In this document: piece after piece, positions 7,957 through 14,976 of the stretch
How positions within the stretch are numbered: position 1 is the stretch's first letter
Layout: every line of letters begins with the position of its first letter
Assembly (NCBI GenBank): GCA_023382935.1
Contig: JAHDXL010000006.1
Coordinates: 1-64,000 of the forward strand
Direction of reading: 5' to 3'
DNA length: 64,000 nucleotides
Origin: Phycisphaerales bacterium
GTDB taxonomy: Bacteria > Planctomycetota > Phycisphaerae > Phycisphaerales > UBA1924
Made by a program: the position numbers and the translations under genes
The notes under the pieces: model-generated
Seen by the model: the letters and a program-made list of their open reading frames with translations, nothing else
The model's database searches: none
Told to the model about the DNA's origin: nothing

Positions 7957-9366
7957 TCACTTCCCCTGTCGCCTGGCCAGATGCTCGATCAGGTCGATCT
8001 GCGTCAGCACCGCGACCACGCGCCCCTCGTCGATGACGATGGCCGCCTGATCCTGCCCGAAAATAGCAAACAACTCTTCCACGCGGGCCTGGGGGTACAC
8101 CAGCCCGCCGATGGGCTTCTCGATGCCCTTGATGGCGCTGCCCGTGTTCACGGTCCCGGCCTGCAGGCCTCTCAGGATGTCAACCTCGTGCACCATGCCG
8201 ATGGGGCGTCCGTCCGCATCGACCACCGGCAACTGCGACACCCCGCGCTGGCGCATGATCGCCACGGCCGACGCAACCGTGTCACCCTCATGCACCGTCA
8301 GCACCTCGGCAGTGCGGTCCCTGATCAGTTCGCCCACGCTGCCCAGGCCTCGGTCCGGCTCCATGAACCCGTGCATCTTCATCCACTCGTCGTTGAGGTA
8401 CTTGGTGACATAGCGTGTGCCCGAGTCGGGCAGCACGGCCACGATGCGTTTGCCCGCGCCCCACTGCCTTGCGAGTTTGAGGGCGACATGAACCATGCCG
8501 CCGGACGATCCGCCGCAGAAGAGGCCTTCTTCCCGCGTCAGTCGCCGCGCGGTGGTGAAGCATTCGTAATCGGATACCTGGTACATCTCGTCGACCACGC
8601 TGGGGTCGAAGGCATCGCAGAGGATGTCCTCACCCAACCCTTCGACCTTGTACACGTAGGGGGTCGAGAGCGTGCCGGTCTTGAAGTAGTGGAAGTGCAC
8701 GCTGCCGAGCGGGTCGACGCCGATGATCTTGGTCTTTGATCCCTGCTTCTTGAAGAAGCGTCCGACGCCAGAGACGGTTCCGCCGGTGCCGGTGCCGATG
8801 ACCACCGCGTCGATCTTGCCGCCATCGGTCTGGCGCCAGATTTCCGGCCCGGTGAGTTTCTCGTGGGCCTCGATGTTCCACTGCGAGTGGTACTGGTTGA
8901 TGTAGAACGCGCCGGGGGTCTGGCTGGCAATGCGCTTGGCCACGTTGACGTAGTGGTCGGGCGAGTCGCCCGGCACGTCGGTCGGGGTGATGACCACTTC
9001 GGCCCCGAACGAGCGCAGCCCGTCGATCTTCTCCTTGCTCATCTTGTCTGGCATGGTGAAGACGCAGCGGTAGCCCTTGACGGCCGCCGCCATCGCCGCG
9101 CCCATGCCCGTGTTCCCGCTGGTGTTCTCGACGATAGTGCCGCCGGGCTTGAGTTGCCCGGTCTTCTCGGCCTGTTCGATGATGTACCAGGCCATGCGGT
9201 CCTTGATCGAGCCGGCCGGGTTCATGTACTCGCACTTGACCAGCACTTCGCTCCACCCGGGCTCGACCAGTTTGTGCAGACGCACCAGGGGCGTGTTGCC
9301 GATCGCTTCGAGAATGGTGTTCTTGATGTCCAACACGGGTCCCTTCAGATCGATTGGTCCTGACAC
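7957..9366 (-). CDS. Cystathionine beta-synthase with C-terminal CBS domains
   Basis: A 469-residue enzyme that condenses serine and homocysteine to cystathionine. The PLP fold-type II core covers residues 15-330: the lysine is in NPAGSIKDRMAWY, the phosphate-binding and substrate loops are TSGNTG and GTGTGGT, and a second glycine-rich loop is GGSSGG. Residues 345-465 form a pair of CBS domains (for example VLTVHEGDTVASAVAIMRQR), which usually regulate the enzyme by binding nucleotides or S-adenosylmethionine. There is no N-terminal heme-binding extension. GTG at 9366 is used as the start, and a second GTG at 9336 with AAGGGA upstream is an alternative. Together with the downstream gamma-lyase it forms a reverse transsulfuration pair. 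Confidence 0.9.
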   Translation of the reverse strand: MSGPIDLKGPVLDIKNTILEAIGNTPLVRLHKLVEPGWSEVLVKCEYMNPAGSIKDRMAWYIIEQAEKTGQLKPGGTIVENTSGNTGMGAAMAAAVKGYRCVFTMPDKMSKEKIDGLRSFGAEVVITPTDVPGDSPDHYVNVAKRIASQTPGAFYINQYHSQWNIEAHEKLTGPEIWRQTDGGKIDAVVIGTGTGGTVSGVGRFFKKQGSKTKIIGVDPLGSVHFHYFKTGTLSTPYVYKVEGLGEDILCDAFDPSVVDEMYQVSDYECFTTARRLTREEGLFCGGSSGGMVHVALKLARQWGAGKRIVAVLPDSGTRYVTKYLNDEWMKMHGFMEPDRGLGSVGELIRDRTAEVLTVHEGDTVASAVAIMRQRGVSQLPVVDADGRPIGMVHEVDILRGLQAGTVNTGSAIKGIEKPIGGLVYPQARVEELFAIFGQDQAAIVIDEGRVVAVLTQIDLIEHLARRQGK

Positions 9367-9370
9367 AGAA

Positions 9371-9433
9371 CGAGCCCCGACCGTCAGGGAGGGGCTAAAT
9401 GACCTCCGAGACCGCTCCCTGACGGTCGCGGCT
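9371..9433. repeat. Dispersed intergenic repeat, inverted pair (copy 2)
   Basis: Two inverted copies of the repeat face each other upstream of the cystathionine beta-synthase start. CGACCGTCAGGGAG at 9378-9391 is the exact complement of CTCCCTGACGGTCG at 9415-9428, with 23 bases between them. The right copy extends as GCTCCCTGACGGTCGCGGCT (9414-9433). The transcript could fold into a strong hairpin. No T tract follows. Confidence 0.55.
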
Positions 9434-9547
9434 TGTTCAAAACCGAGTCAGGAGCATAGGAGGCTGGGTCTTTCGCGCCCACGCGAGGCGCCGCTCGCGG
9501 CCGCCGTTCGCGACAACGGCCGGAACCGCTGCCCCGCAAGCGAACGG

Positions 9548-10312
9548 TTAGAAGTCGCGACCGGCCATTCCACCCAGTGTCGATGAGATGACTTGCGGGC
9601 TCGACCCATAGGGCCGACTGACCGAATTCGCGTCAAGTTCTTCTTCCGTGGGCATCGGGCGCGGGCCGGCCGCGCCGTCCACAGCCAGCGCGTGGTACAC
9701 GTTCACCGTGCCAGCCGGCTTTCTGGGGTCGAACGCTCCAGACAGCAAGTGCAGAATCAGGCCCTTGCTGGACGGAAAGACCGCCTCCGTGAGCCGCACG
9801 GCCCTGTAGAGTGAAGGGTCGTCGGGAGTGTCCTCGCCCTCCCAGTATCTCGGCGCTGCGAAAGCAGTTCCGCTCAAGACGAATGGCGTGATGAAGTGCG
9901 CGTCGTTCCATGTGGGGAGCCACACCCCTTCTTCCCCCAGAAGGTCGTCCCGAACTTCGAAATAGCACGGAACGAAAAGGTTTGCATAGTAGAGCGATTG
10001 TGTGAAGTATCCTGGCCCTTGAGACTGGTAGTAACCTGTGTCGAGTCGCGAGCCGCCTATGCGGAGCCCCTCCCACGGCGAGCCCGGCACACCCAGATGG
10101 GGAAACGAATCACGGTGCTCGCCGGAATAAGCCACCGTTGCGATTCCTAGATGTCGCAGCCTCGCGGTGACTCGGGCCAGGCTGCCTTGCTCTCGCGCAC
10201 TCTGCAGCGAAGGCATTACAAGTGCGATCAGAACACTGATGACCGCGATGACCACCAGCAACTCCACGATTGTGACACCCTCACGCGACTTGGGTTGCAC
10301 CCGCTTTGGCAT
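9548..10312 (-). CDS. Prepilin-like protein, alternative internal start
   Basis: The same frame as the MauE/DoxX fusion, read from the internal ATG at 10312. It gives a 254-residue protein with an ordinary class III signal: cleavage after Gly at SREG, glutamate at position 5 of the mature part, and a hydrophobic stem of about 20 residues. GCAGGACAAGC precedes the ATG, a plausible ribosome site. The body has a pseudopilin-type layout but only a degenerate form of the H-x9-DG end found in the other prepilin of this window. Substrate or assembly partners are not evident. Confidence 0.5.
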   Translation of the reverse strand: MPKRVQPKSREGVTIVELLVVIAVISVLIALVMPSLQSAREQGSLARVTARLRHLGIATVAYSGEHRDSFPHLGVPGSPWEGLRIGGSRLDTGYYQSQGPGYFTQSLYYANLFVPCYFEVRDDLLGEEGVWLPTWNDAHFITPFVLSGTAFAAPRYWEGEDTPDDPSLYRAVRLTEAVFPSSKGLILHLLSGAFDPRKPAGTVNVYHALAVDGAAGPRPMPTEEELDANSVSRPYGSSPQVISSTLGGMAGRDF

Positions 10313-10783
10313 GCTTGTCCTGCGAGAATTGGTCTTCTCATGTGATATCGTGCCGTGCGCTCGCCAGCGGTCACCTCGGATCAGCACCGTTGCGAGCACC
10401 AGACCAGTATTACGGACGATCCCCGCGAACTGGGCCTGTGATCCGGCAATCGCCGGCCCGAGGCACCCGCATGCGGGCGCCCCGGGGGTCATAGCCAGGT
10501 AAAGCAGAATGACGGTGCAGAAGATCAGCACAGCCAACACGACCGTCCAAAAGCACACGCTGCGGGGGAAGCAGAGGATGAGTGCTGCCAGCGCCAGTTC
10601 CGCTGCGCCGAAACCGGAAGCGCGGATCAATAGGGTTCGAACGTCCGACGGAGCGTGGCCAAACAGAAAGCGGAGCACTGGAACAACGCCCTCTGGGTCC
10701 AAGGACTTGGCGGCCCCGGCCCAAACGAATGCGCCGGCGACCAAGATCGACAACACGCCAGTCACGCTGCGCCTGGTGGACAT
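9548..10783 (-). CDS. MauE/DoxX-type membrane protein fused in frame to a prepilin
   Basis: A 411-residue frame with two parts and no stop between them. Residues 1-156 form a four-helix membrane protein of the MauE/DoxX redox family, with a CxC motif (APACGCLGP) in the third loop; MauE is needed for disulfide formation in methylamine dehydrogenase. Residues 157-411 begin with MPKRVQPKSREG and VTIVELLVVIAVISVLIALV, a type IV prepilin leader and hydrophobic stem. The start at 10783 has GAGAGG just upstream. An internal ATG at 10312 with AGGA in front could start the prepilin separately. So this is either two genes whose first stop is missing or a genuine fusion that prepilin peptidase could cut. 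It is the last reading frame of the cluster with the cysteine-rich peptide. Confidence 0.7.
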   Translation of the reverse strand: MSTRRSVTGVLSILVAGAFVWAGAAKSLDPEGVVPVLRFLFGHAPSDVRTLLIRASGFGAAELALAALILCFPRSVCFWTVVLAVLIFCTVILLYLAMTPGAPACGCLGPAIAGSQAQFAGIVRNTGLVLATVLIRGDRWRAHGTISHEKTNSRRTSMPKRVQPKSREGVTIVELLVVIAVISVLIALVMPSLQSAREQGSLARVTARLRHLGIATVAYSGEHRDSFPHLGVPGSPWEGLRIGGSRLDTGYYQSQGPGYFTQSLYYANLFVPCYFEVRDDLLGEEGVWLPTWNDAHFITPFVLSGTAFAAPRYWEGEDTPDDPSLYRAVRLTEAVFPSSKGLILHLLSGAFDPRKPAGTVNVYHALAVDGAAGPRPMPTEEELDANSVSRPYGSSPQVISSTLGGMAGRDF

Positions 10784-10788
10784 ACCTC

Positions 10789-11016
10789 TCACAACTCCAC
10801 TCTGGGGCCCTCTCCGACGACGTTGTACTCCGTGGTCCCAAAATGCATGGAGACGAAGGACCAGCGTCCGGTGATAGGATCCCAGAGCATCGAGATCGAC
10901 ACCGGTCGTCGGGCGCCGTCTGCGAATTGACCCACGAACCCAACGTTGGCGACCCACGCCTCGCCTTGCCGCCGGAGCAGGTCGCGTTCCGTGTGGGGAG
11001 GCGGCCACCACGGTAT
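10789..11016 (-). CDS. Small hypothetical protein, start uncertain
   Basis: A protein-like frame of about 75 residues with the segment TERDLLRRQGEAWVANVGF and later WDPITGRWSFVSMHFG. It lies in the same frame as the upstream secreted protein, directly after that gene's TAA, and ends at a TGA six bases before the MauE/DoxX start. There is no ATG near its beginning; ATA at 11014-11016 or an internal GTG are the only candidates. It may be the former C-terminus of the upstream protein cut off by a nonsense mutation. The composition fits coding sequence better than the competing frames. Function unknown. Confidence 0.38.
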   Translation of the reverse strand: MPWWPPPHTERDLLRRQGEAWVANVGFVGQFADGARRPVSISMLWDPITGRWSFVSMHFGTTEYNVVGEGPRVEL

Positions 11017-11022
11017 GCTCGG

Positions 11023-11652
11023 TTAGATCACGTTTCCGTCGTCGAGAAGACTCCCAACGAGTCCTCCAAGAGCGGGCCAGCGCGGATCAGCCGGAGTCAA
11101 CTTCTTGACTGAAACTACCATGGCATTCGTTGCGGTCGCCAGGCCCGCCAATCGGTGCCTTCCGCCGTCCGCCGCGTCCACCCCCGCGATCAGTGCAGTG
11201 TGCAGTTCATCCCATTTGCCCTGACGTGGAAGCGGTTTGCCGAAGACGTGCTGGTAGGTCTGGTCGATGAACCACCGGCTTTGCAGTTCGGGCAATGGGA
11301 TTTCCCTGTAGCCGCGTTCACGCCGCCAACGGATGTGGTCCGCAGCCGACTGCCCGTAGCGCGATTCCAGAAACTCTGCGACGTCTTCAGAGAGACGTGT
11401 CCGAATTGTCTCCGGCACGCCGTTCAAAGCCGGATCGTCGAGCAGTGGCGCCAGCCCTGACACCAGCACCGCCGGATCGACATGCCTAGGTATGGCAGGA
11501 TCCTTGATTGCTCGTTGAGACGAAACAAACCGTGCATTCTGCTTCTGTTCGTGCGCAGAGCGTCGACCCAGAGCGCCCGAGGAACTCCACCAGAACACAC
11601 CGCCGCTGGCGAGGCAAACGGCAAGAACGACGGCGAGCCGCCGGCTCTTCAT
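11023..11652 (-). CDS. Secreted or membrane-anchored hypothetical protein
   Basis: A 209-residue protein with an N-terminal export signal or anchor (KSRRLAVVLAVCLASGGVFW, residues 2-21) and a charged, soluble remainder. The start at 11652 is supported by GGGGAG eight bases upstream; a longer frame adds 77 residues of low-complexity, non-protein-like sequence. I do not recognise a family. It sits 20 bases after the cysteine-rich peptide gene and before the small protein and MauE/DoxX gene, all on the minus strand, so the five frames look co-transcribed. A role in the maturation or export of the peptide is conceivable but is not shown. Confidence 0.6.
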   Translation of the reverse strand: MKSRRLAVVLAVCLASGGVFWWSSSGALGRRSAHEQKQNARFVSSQRAIKDPAIPRHVDPAVLVSGLAPLLDDPALNGVPETIRTRLSEDVAEFLESRYGQSAADHIRWRRERGYREIPLPELQSRWFIDQTYQHVFGKPLPRQGKWDELHTALIAGVDAADGGRHRLAGLATATNAMVVSVKKLTPADPRWPALGGLVGSLLDDGNVI

Positions 11653-11671
11653 ATGTGATACTCCCCGCGTG

Positions 11672-11917
11672 TTACCTGCACCTCTGGCAACTTCCCTGGC
11701 CATTGCAATCCGCATCCCGGCAGGCTGCAGTAAAGACCGGAGGGTTTCCTGTCGGACAACAGCACCGCGTCTGATTGGCGGCGCATGAGCCGCTCCCTCC
11801 CGCACCGCAGGAGGTGTTCGAGCAGTCCCATTGCTTTGAGTTTGGCGGGGCCGGCGCGCCACCGCCGCCGGGATCGGTTCCAAGCGCGATGCCAGAACCG
11901 ACCAGAATGACCGCCAC
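11672..11917 (-). CDS. Cysteine-rich exported small protein (signal peptide interrupted by TGA)
   Basis: An 81-residue frame with ten cysteines in its last 52 residues, arranged as single residues, one CCC run and pairs. A hydrophobic stretch (VAVILVGSGIALG) comes first, so it is probably exported and disulfide bonded. The GTG at 11917 has no ribosome site. A GTG at 11950 has AAAGGAG seven bases upstream and would encode a much better signal peptide beginning MTSRSLA, but an in-frame TGA (11927-11929) interrupts it where TGG would give tryptophan. The gene is therefore either started late or carries a nonsense mutation. It heads the minus-strand cluster and lies 75 bases from the poly-G promoter. 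No known family was recognised. Confidence 0.5.
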   Translation of the reverse strand: MAVILVGSGIALGTDPGGGGAPAPPNSKQWDCSNTSCGAGGSGSCAANQTRCCCPTGNPPVFTAACRDADCNGQGSCQRCR

Positions 11918-12018
11918 AGACGCCAGTCAGGCGAGAGAACGGCTGGTCACGCCATGCTCCTTTGTTCTGCAGCCCCTGCCGCGATACAGGCGTGGAAGGG
12001 CGACAAGAGTGTTGCTGC

Positions 12019-12057
12019 AATATACCCCCCCCCCCCCCCGCCCCCCTCGTGATGCAA
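12019..12057 (-). promoter_or_regulatory. Putative phase-variable promoter with a G15 tract
   Basis: On the minus strand, TTGCAT (12052-12057) is followed by CACGAG, GGGGG, C, 15 consecutive G (12025-12039) and then TATATT (12019-12024), a near-consensus -10 box. The present spacer is 27 bases, too long for a typical sigma-70 promoter. Changes in the G tract would alter it, as known for the Neisseria porA promoter. It points at the cysteine-rich peptide gene. The sigma specificity of this organism is unknown. Confidence 0.45.
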
Positions 12058-12183
12058 GGGCTGTGAAAAAATGGGAACATTGCGACCCTGGCGTGATGTG
12101 CGCAGGCGTTCAAGCGCGTGCAGTGTGTCAAGTGAGCATCGCCGCGGGTGATCGGTCCTTCTCAATCACGCCTACCCTCGCCC

Positions 12184-13047
12184 ATGCGCATCTTGCTGAC
12201 CAATGACGACGGCATCCGGGCCCCGGGCCTGCTGGCCATGTACCGGGCCCTCCGCGACCTCACCGACGACATCTTCATCGTTGCCCCGCTCACGGTGCAG
12301 AGCGCGACCAGCCACGGCGTCACCTTTCACCAGCCGCTCATGATCGAGGCGGTTGAGGTGGACGGCACGACCGGCGTCGCCGTCGACGGGCGCCCGGCCG
12401 ACTGCGTGAAACTCGCCCTGACGCACCTCTGGCCGCAGCACATGGGCGGCAGACCCGACCTGGTGGTCTCCGGGCTCAATGCCGGCGCCAACGTGGGCAT
12501 CAACATCGTGTATTCGGGCACCGTGGCGGCGGCGCTCGAGGCCGCCTTCCTCGGCGTCCCCGCCATCGCCACCAGCATGCACATCGGACGCGGACGTACG
12601 CTCTTCGACGCCGGGGCGAGGCACGCCCGAAAGGCCATCGACCTCATCCTGTGCGAAGGCCTGCCCGACGCGCACACCTGCCTGAACGTCAACGTGCCGC
12701 GCTGCGAGGCGCCGGTGTTTGAAGGCCAGGTTGCCCGACCCGTCGGCGCCACCGGTCGCCCGCTCGGCGACCGCGGGGTCGAAGAGCCCTACGACCCCGA
12801 GGCCGAGATGCCCGTGGTCGTCTGCCCCATGAACACCCACGGGCTGGCCGACCGCTTCGAGGAGCGCAAGAGCCCGGAAGGCAAGATCTACTTCTGGTCG
12901 GCCGCCAGCGGATTTGACTTCCACAACACCGACGAGGGCTCGGACGTGGACGAGATGTTCCACCGGCGCGTGACGGTGACGCCTCTGCGATACGACATGA
13001 CCGACCACGCCAAACTTGCCTACTGGAAGGCCCGAATCGGGAGGTGA
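12184..13047 (+). CDS. surE: 5'/3'-nucleotidase SurE
   Basis: A 287-residue metal-dependent phosphatase that removes phosphate from 5'- and 3'-nucleotides and short polyphosphates. The N-terminus RILLTNDDGIRAPG carries the metal-binding Asp-Asp pair, and SGLNAGANVGINIVYSGTVAAA is the second active-site segment (residues 96-117). The length is normal with a modest C-terminal extension. The ATG at 12184 gives the canonical N-terminus; a 12-residue upstream extension is not conserved. The gene is divergent from the cysteine-rich peptide cluster and convergent with the PH-domain genes, so it is probably transcribed alone. Confidence 0.95.
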   Translation: MRILLTNDDGIRAPGLLAMYRALRDLTDDIFIVAPLTVQSATSHGVTFHQPLMIEAVEVDGTTGVAVDGRPADCVKLALTHLWPQHMGGRPDLVVSGLNAGANVGINIVYSGTVAAALEAAFLGVPAIATSMHIGRGRTLFDAGARHARKAIDLILCEGLPDAHTCLNVNVPRCEAPVFEGQVARPVGATGRPLGDRGVEEPYDPEAEMPVVVCPMNTHGLADRFEERKSPEGKIYFWSAASGFDFHNTDEGSDVDEMFHRRVTVTPLRYDMTDHAKLAYWKARIGR

Positions 13048-13072
13048 GCCGGTCCACCGCCGTTCGGTGCGA

Positions 13073-13792
13073 TCACAGCAAATCGCGGATTTGCCGCAGT
13101 ACGGCCAGGTGCGCCGGGCCGAGCGCGGCCGCGCCCACCGGCGGCGCGACATGCAAGCGTTCATCGCCCAGCCCGGCCGAGCGTGAGCGCTGCGCGCGGG
13201 CGAGGACCAGTTCGCGCAGTGCCTGTGCATTGCCCACCCCTTCGAGCAAACCGTGGTGTCCAGAAGTCGGCGTGCCCTGCGGCCCGACACTACCCCCGCC
13301 AGCCGTCTGAACGTGCACATTGGCGATGCCGTAATGCCGCTGCAACGGGCCCTGGCGCACCTCGACGTTTTGCACATTCTCGAACGTGACCGTGCTCTCG
13401 CGGATGAGCCACACCCCGCGCCGAATGCGCACCGAGCGATCGGTGATGATGTACCACGTCGTGTCCCAGCGCAGATGCAGCGCGACGTACGCCAAGATGT
13501 CCGGGATGATCGCGATGCCCCACGCCAGCGGTGCGATCGCCAGCCCGATCATTGGATCGGCGATCAGCACCGCCAGCCACAGCCCAATGATGAGCACGTC
13601 GATGACCGCCAGCGCGAGCCAGAACTTGAACTTGAGATAGCGCAGGAACGCCAGGTCGGGCTTGAGCGCATGCACCTGCCCGGCCCCAGGCGGCGCCGTC
13701 GGTGCTTCACGCGGCACGTTGAACAGGTCCACCAGGATTTTCCAAAGTCCCTTGTAGATCCACGCGGTGGCCTGTTGCGTGCCCTGAGTCAT
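13073..13792 (-). CDS. PH-domain (YdbS/YdbT-like) membrane protein
   Basis: A 239-residue protein with two transmembrane helices (about residues 55-105) followed by a bacterial PH domain of the YdbS/YdbT type. The signature WDTTWYIITDRSVRIRRG leads into STVTFENVQNVEVRQGPLQR. The C-terminal 60 residues are a low-complexity linker and a short helix (LGPAHLAVLRQIRDLL). Its ATG overlaps the stop of the upstream PH-domain gene by four bases, so the pair is translationally coupled and the products probably interact. The family is found in pairs in many bacteria; its function is not well defined. Confidence 0.8.
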   Translation of the reverse strand: MTQGTQQATAWIYKGLWKILVDLFNVPREAPTAPPGAGQVHALKPDLAFLRYLKFKFWLALAVIDVLIIGLWLAVLIADPMIGLAIAPLAWGIAIIPDILAYVALHLRWDTTWYIITDRSVRIRRGVWLIRESTVTFENVQNVEVRQGPLQRHYGIANVHVQTAGGGSVGPQGTPTSGHHGLLEGVGNAQALRELVLARAQRSRSAGLGDERLHVAPPVGAAALGPAHLAVLRQIRDLL

Positions 13793-14319
13793 CGCCGGGC
13801 CTCCTCGAGCGCGCGAACGCGATCGGCCAGTCCCGCGACACGGTCGCGGATCTGCTCGAGCAGTTGCAGCGTTTCATCGCCAGACGGAGTGTCACCTTCC
13901 GGCGCAGCGCTCGGTGCGTCGTCCAGTCGGGCCCCGCGCATGCGCGCATACAGGAAGTCGCGCAGCGTGTCGGGGTCGAGAATGCCCTCAATGGACATTT
14001 CCGGCGTCGCGCTGCCAGCGGCCGTCTGTATCGAAACCGTCGCAATCCCCATCCACCGCTGCAGAATGCCCCGCGTGACGTGAATGTCCTGGATACGCCG
14101 GTACGACAGATTGATCTCGCGCCGGAATATGAGCCCCCAGGCCATCCACACGCCCTCGTCGTCGAACCGATAGCGCAGTGTCTTGTAGCGGAAGTACAGC
14201 GGGATGATGACGAACGGAAACGCCGGCCCGGTCAGAAGCGACCCGATCAGGTAGTACTTCATCAGCACCGGGTCGGGTCGCTCGATGGTGCGCGGGTCGC
14301 GCGGCGTGTGCTCGCTCAT
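13789..14319 (-). CDS. PH-domain membrane protein with coiled-coil tail
   Basis: A 176-residue paralogue-like partner of the next gene. It has one or two membrane segments (LIGSLLTGPAFPFVIIPLYF), a YdbS-type PH domain (RYRFDDEGVWMAWGLIF, then YRRIQDIHVTRGILQRWMG) and a C-terminal amphipathic helix (LLEQIRDRVAGLADRVRAL) likely to form a coiled coil. The start at 14319 follows AGAAGAAG; the longer frame upstream does not look coding. It overlaps its partner by four bases. The pair probably forms a membrane complex of unknown role. Confidence 0.78.
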   Translation of the reverse strand: MSEHTPRDPRTIERPDPVLMKYYLIGSLLTGPAFPFVIIPLYFRYKTLRYRFDDEGVWMAWGLIFRREINLSYRRIQDIHVTRGILQRWMGIATVSIQTAAGSATPEMSIEGILDPDTLRDFLYARMRGARLDDAPSAAPEGDTPSGDETLQLLEQIRDRVAGLADRVRALEEARR

Positions 14320-14396
14320 GTTGACTTCTTCTGCTCCCGGTTCGCTCCGTTGCAGCATACTCGCCGCGGCCCCTGGCAGAGCCTCCCAACGCGCGC

Positions 14397-14861
14397 CTAG
14401 GGCTCGGCGTAGAAACCCTGTCCGGTGTGACGCAACTTGCCCGCCTTCTCCAGGGCCTTCCACACCGCTGACGGAAACTCACTGGGCGGCTGAATCGCGT
14501 CGATCTGCGATTGACGCCCGCCCGATGTGTAGCGCCCTCCGAGTCTGGATTCATCAGCCAGCCGGGCGAGTTTGAGGCGCTTCTTGAAGGCCTTGAGCGC
14601 CGCTGACATGTTGGCTTCCGAGACATCCGACTCCGGACCGGTTTCCGTCGGCTTGATCGCTGCAGGCTTCTCCAGCCCCGCCACCATCGCGTGCAGGGCG
14701 GGCAGGTCTCGCTCACGGCAGATCCGGGCGGCCTCGGGTTGGTTGACCGGGAATCGCGACAGCAGCCGCCCGGCCAGTTGCCACTGGTCGAGGACGTTCA
14801 TCGGGTTCTTCGGCGCGCGGAGATCGTCAACGACGGAGCGGAGTTTTTCGAGCGCGTTCAT
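14397..14861 (-). CDS. Conserved hypothetical protein
   Basis: A 154-residue, lysine-rich soluble protein without a recognised domain. The N-terminal half is helical and includes DQWQLAGRLLSRFPVNQPEA; the C-terminus has a short, well-ordered segment (SAVWKALEKAGKLRHTGQGF) resembling a winged-helix element. The start at 14861 is chosen because upstream sequence is not protein-like, although no clear ribosome site is visible. It is divergent from the hybrid histidine kinase, with 115 bases between the starts, and 77 bases upstream of the PH-domain pair. Confidence 0.6.
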   Translation of the reverse strand: MNALEKLRSVVDDLRAPKNPMNVLDQWQLAGRLLSRFPVNQPEAARICRERDLPALHAMVAGLEKPAAIKPTETGPESDVSEANMSAALKAFKKRLKLARLADESRLGGRYTSGGRQSQIDAIQPPSEFPSAVWKALEKAGKLRHTGQGFYAEP

Positions 14862-14976
14862 GATCCAGACAATAACCGCCCGAACGATAAAGGGCGCTTG
14901 TCGCCTGCTCGCGGTCAATTGCGCCCCCAGTCCGGCCGATGCATGCACCAAACCCCAGGAGGTCCAGATCAGCGCG

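Noticed and set aside
11672-11950. TGA read as selenocysteine or tryptophan in the cysteine-rich peptide
   Set aside because: TGA ends many genes in the window, and no stem-loop of SECIS type or Sec context was seen; mutation or later start is simpler.
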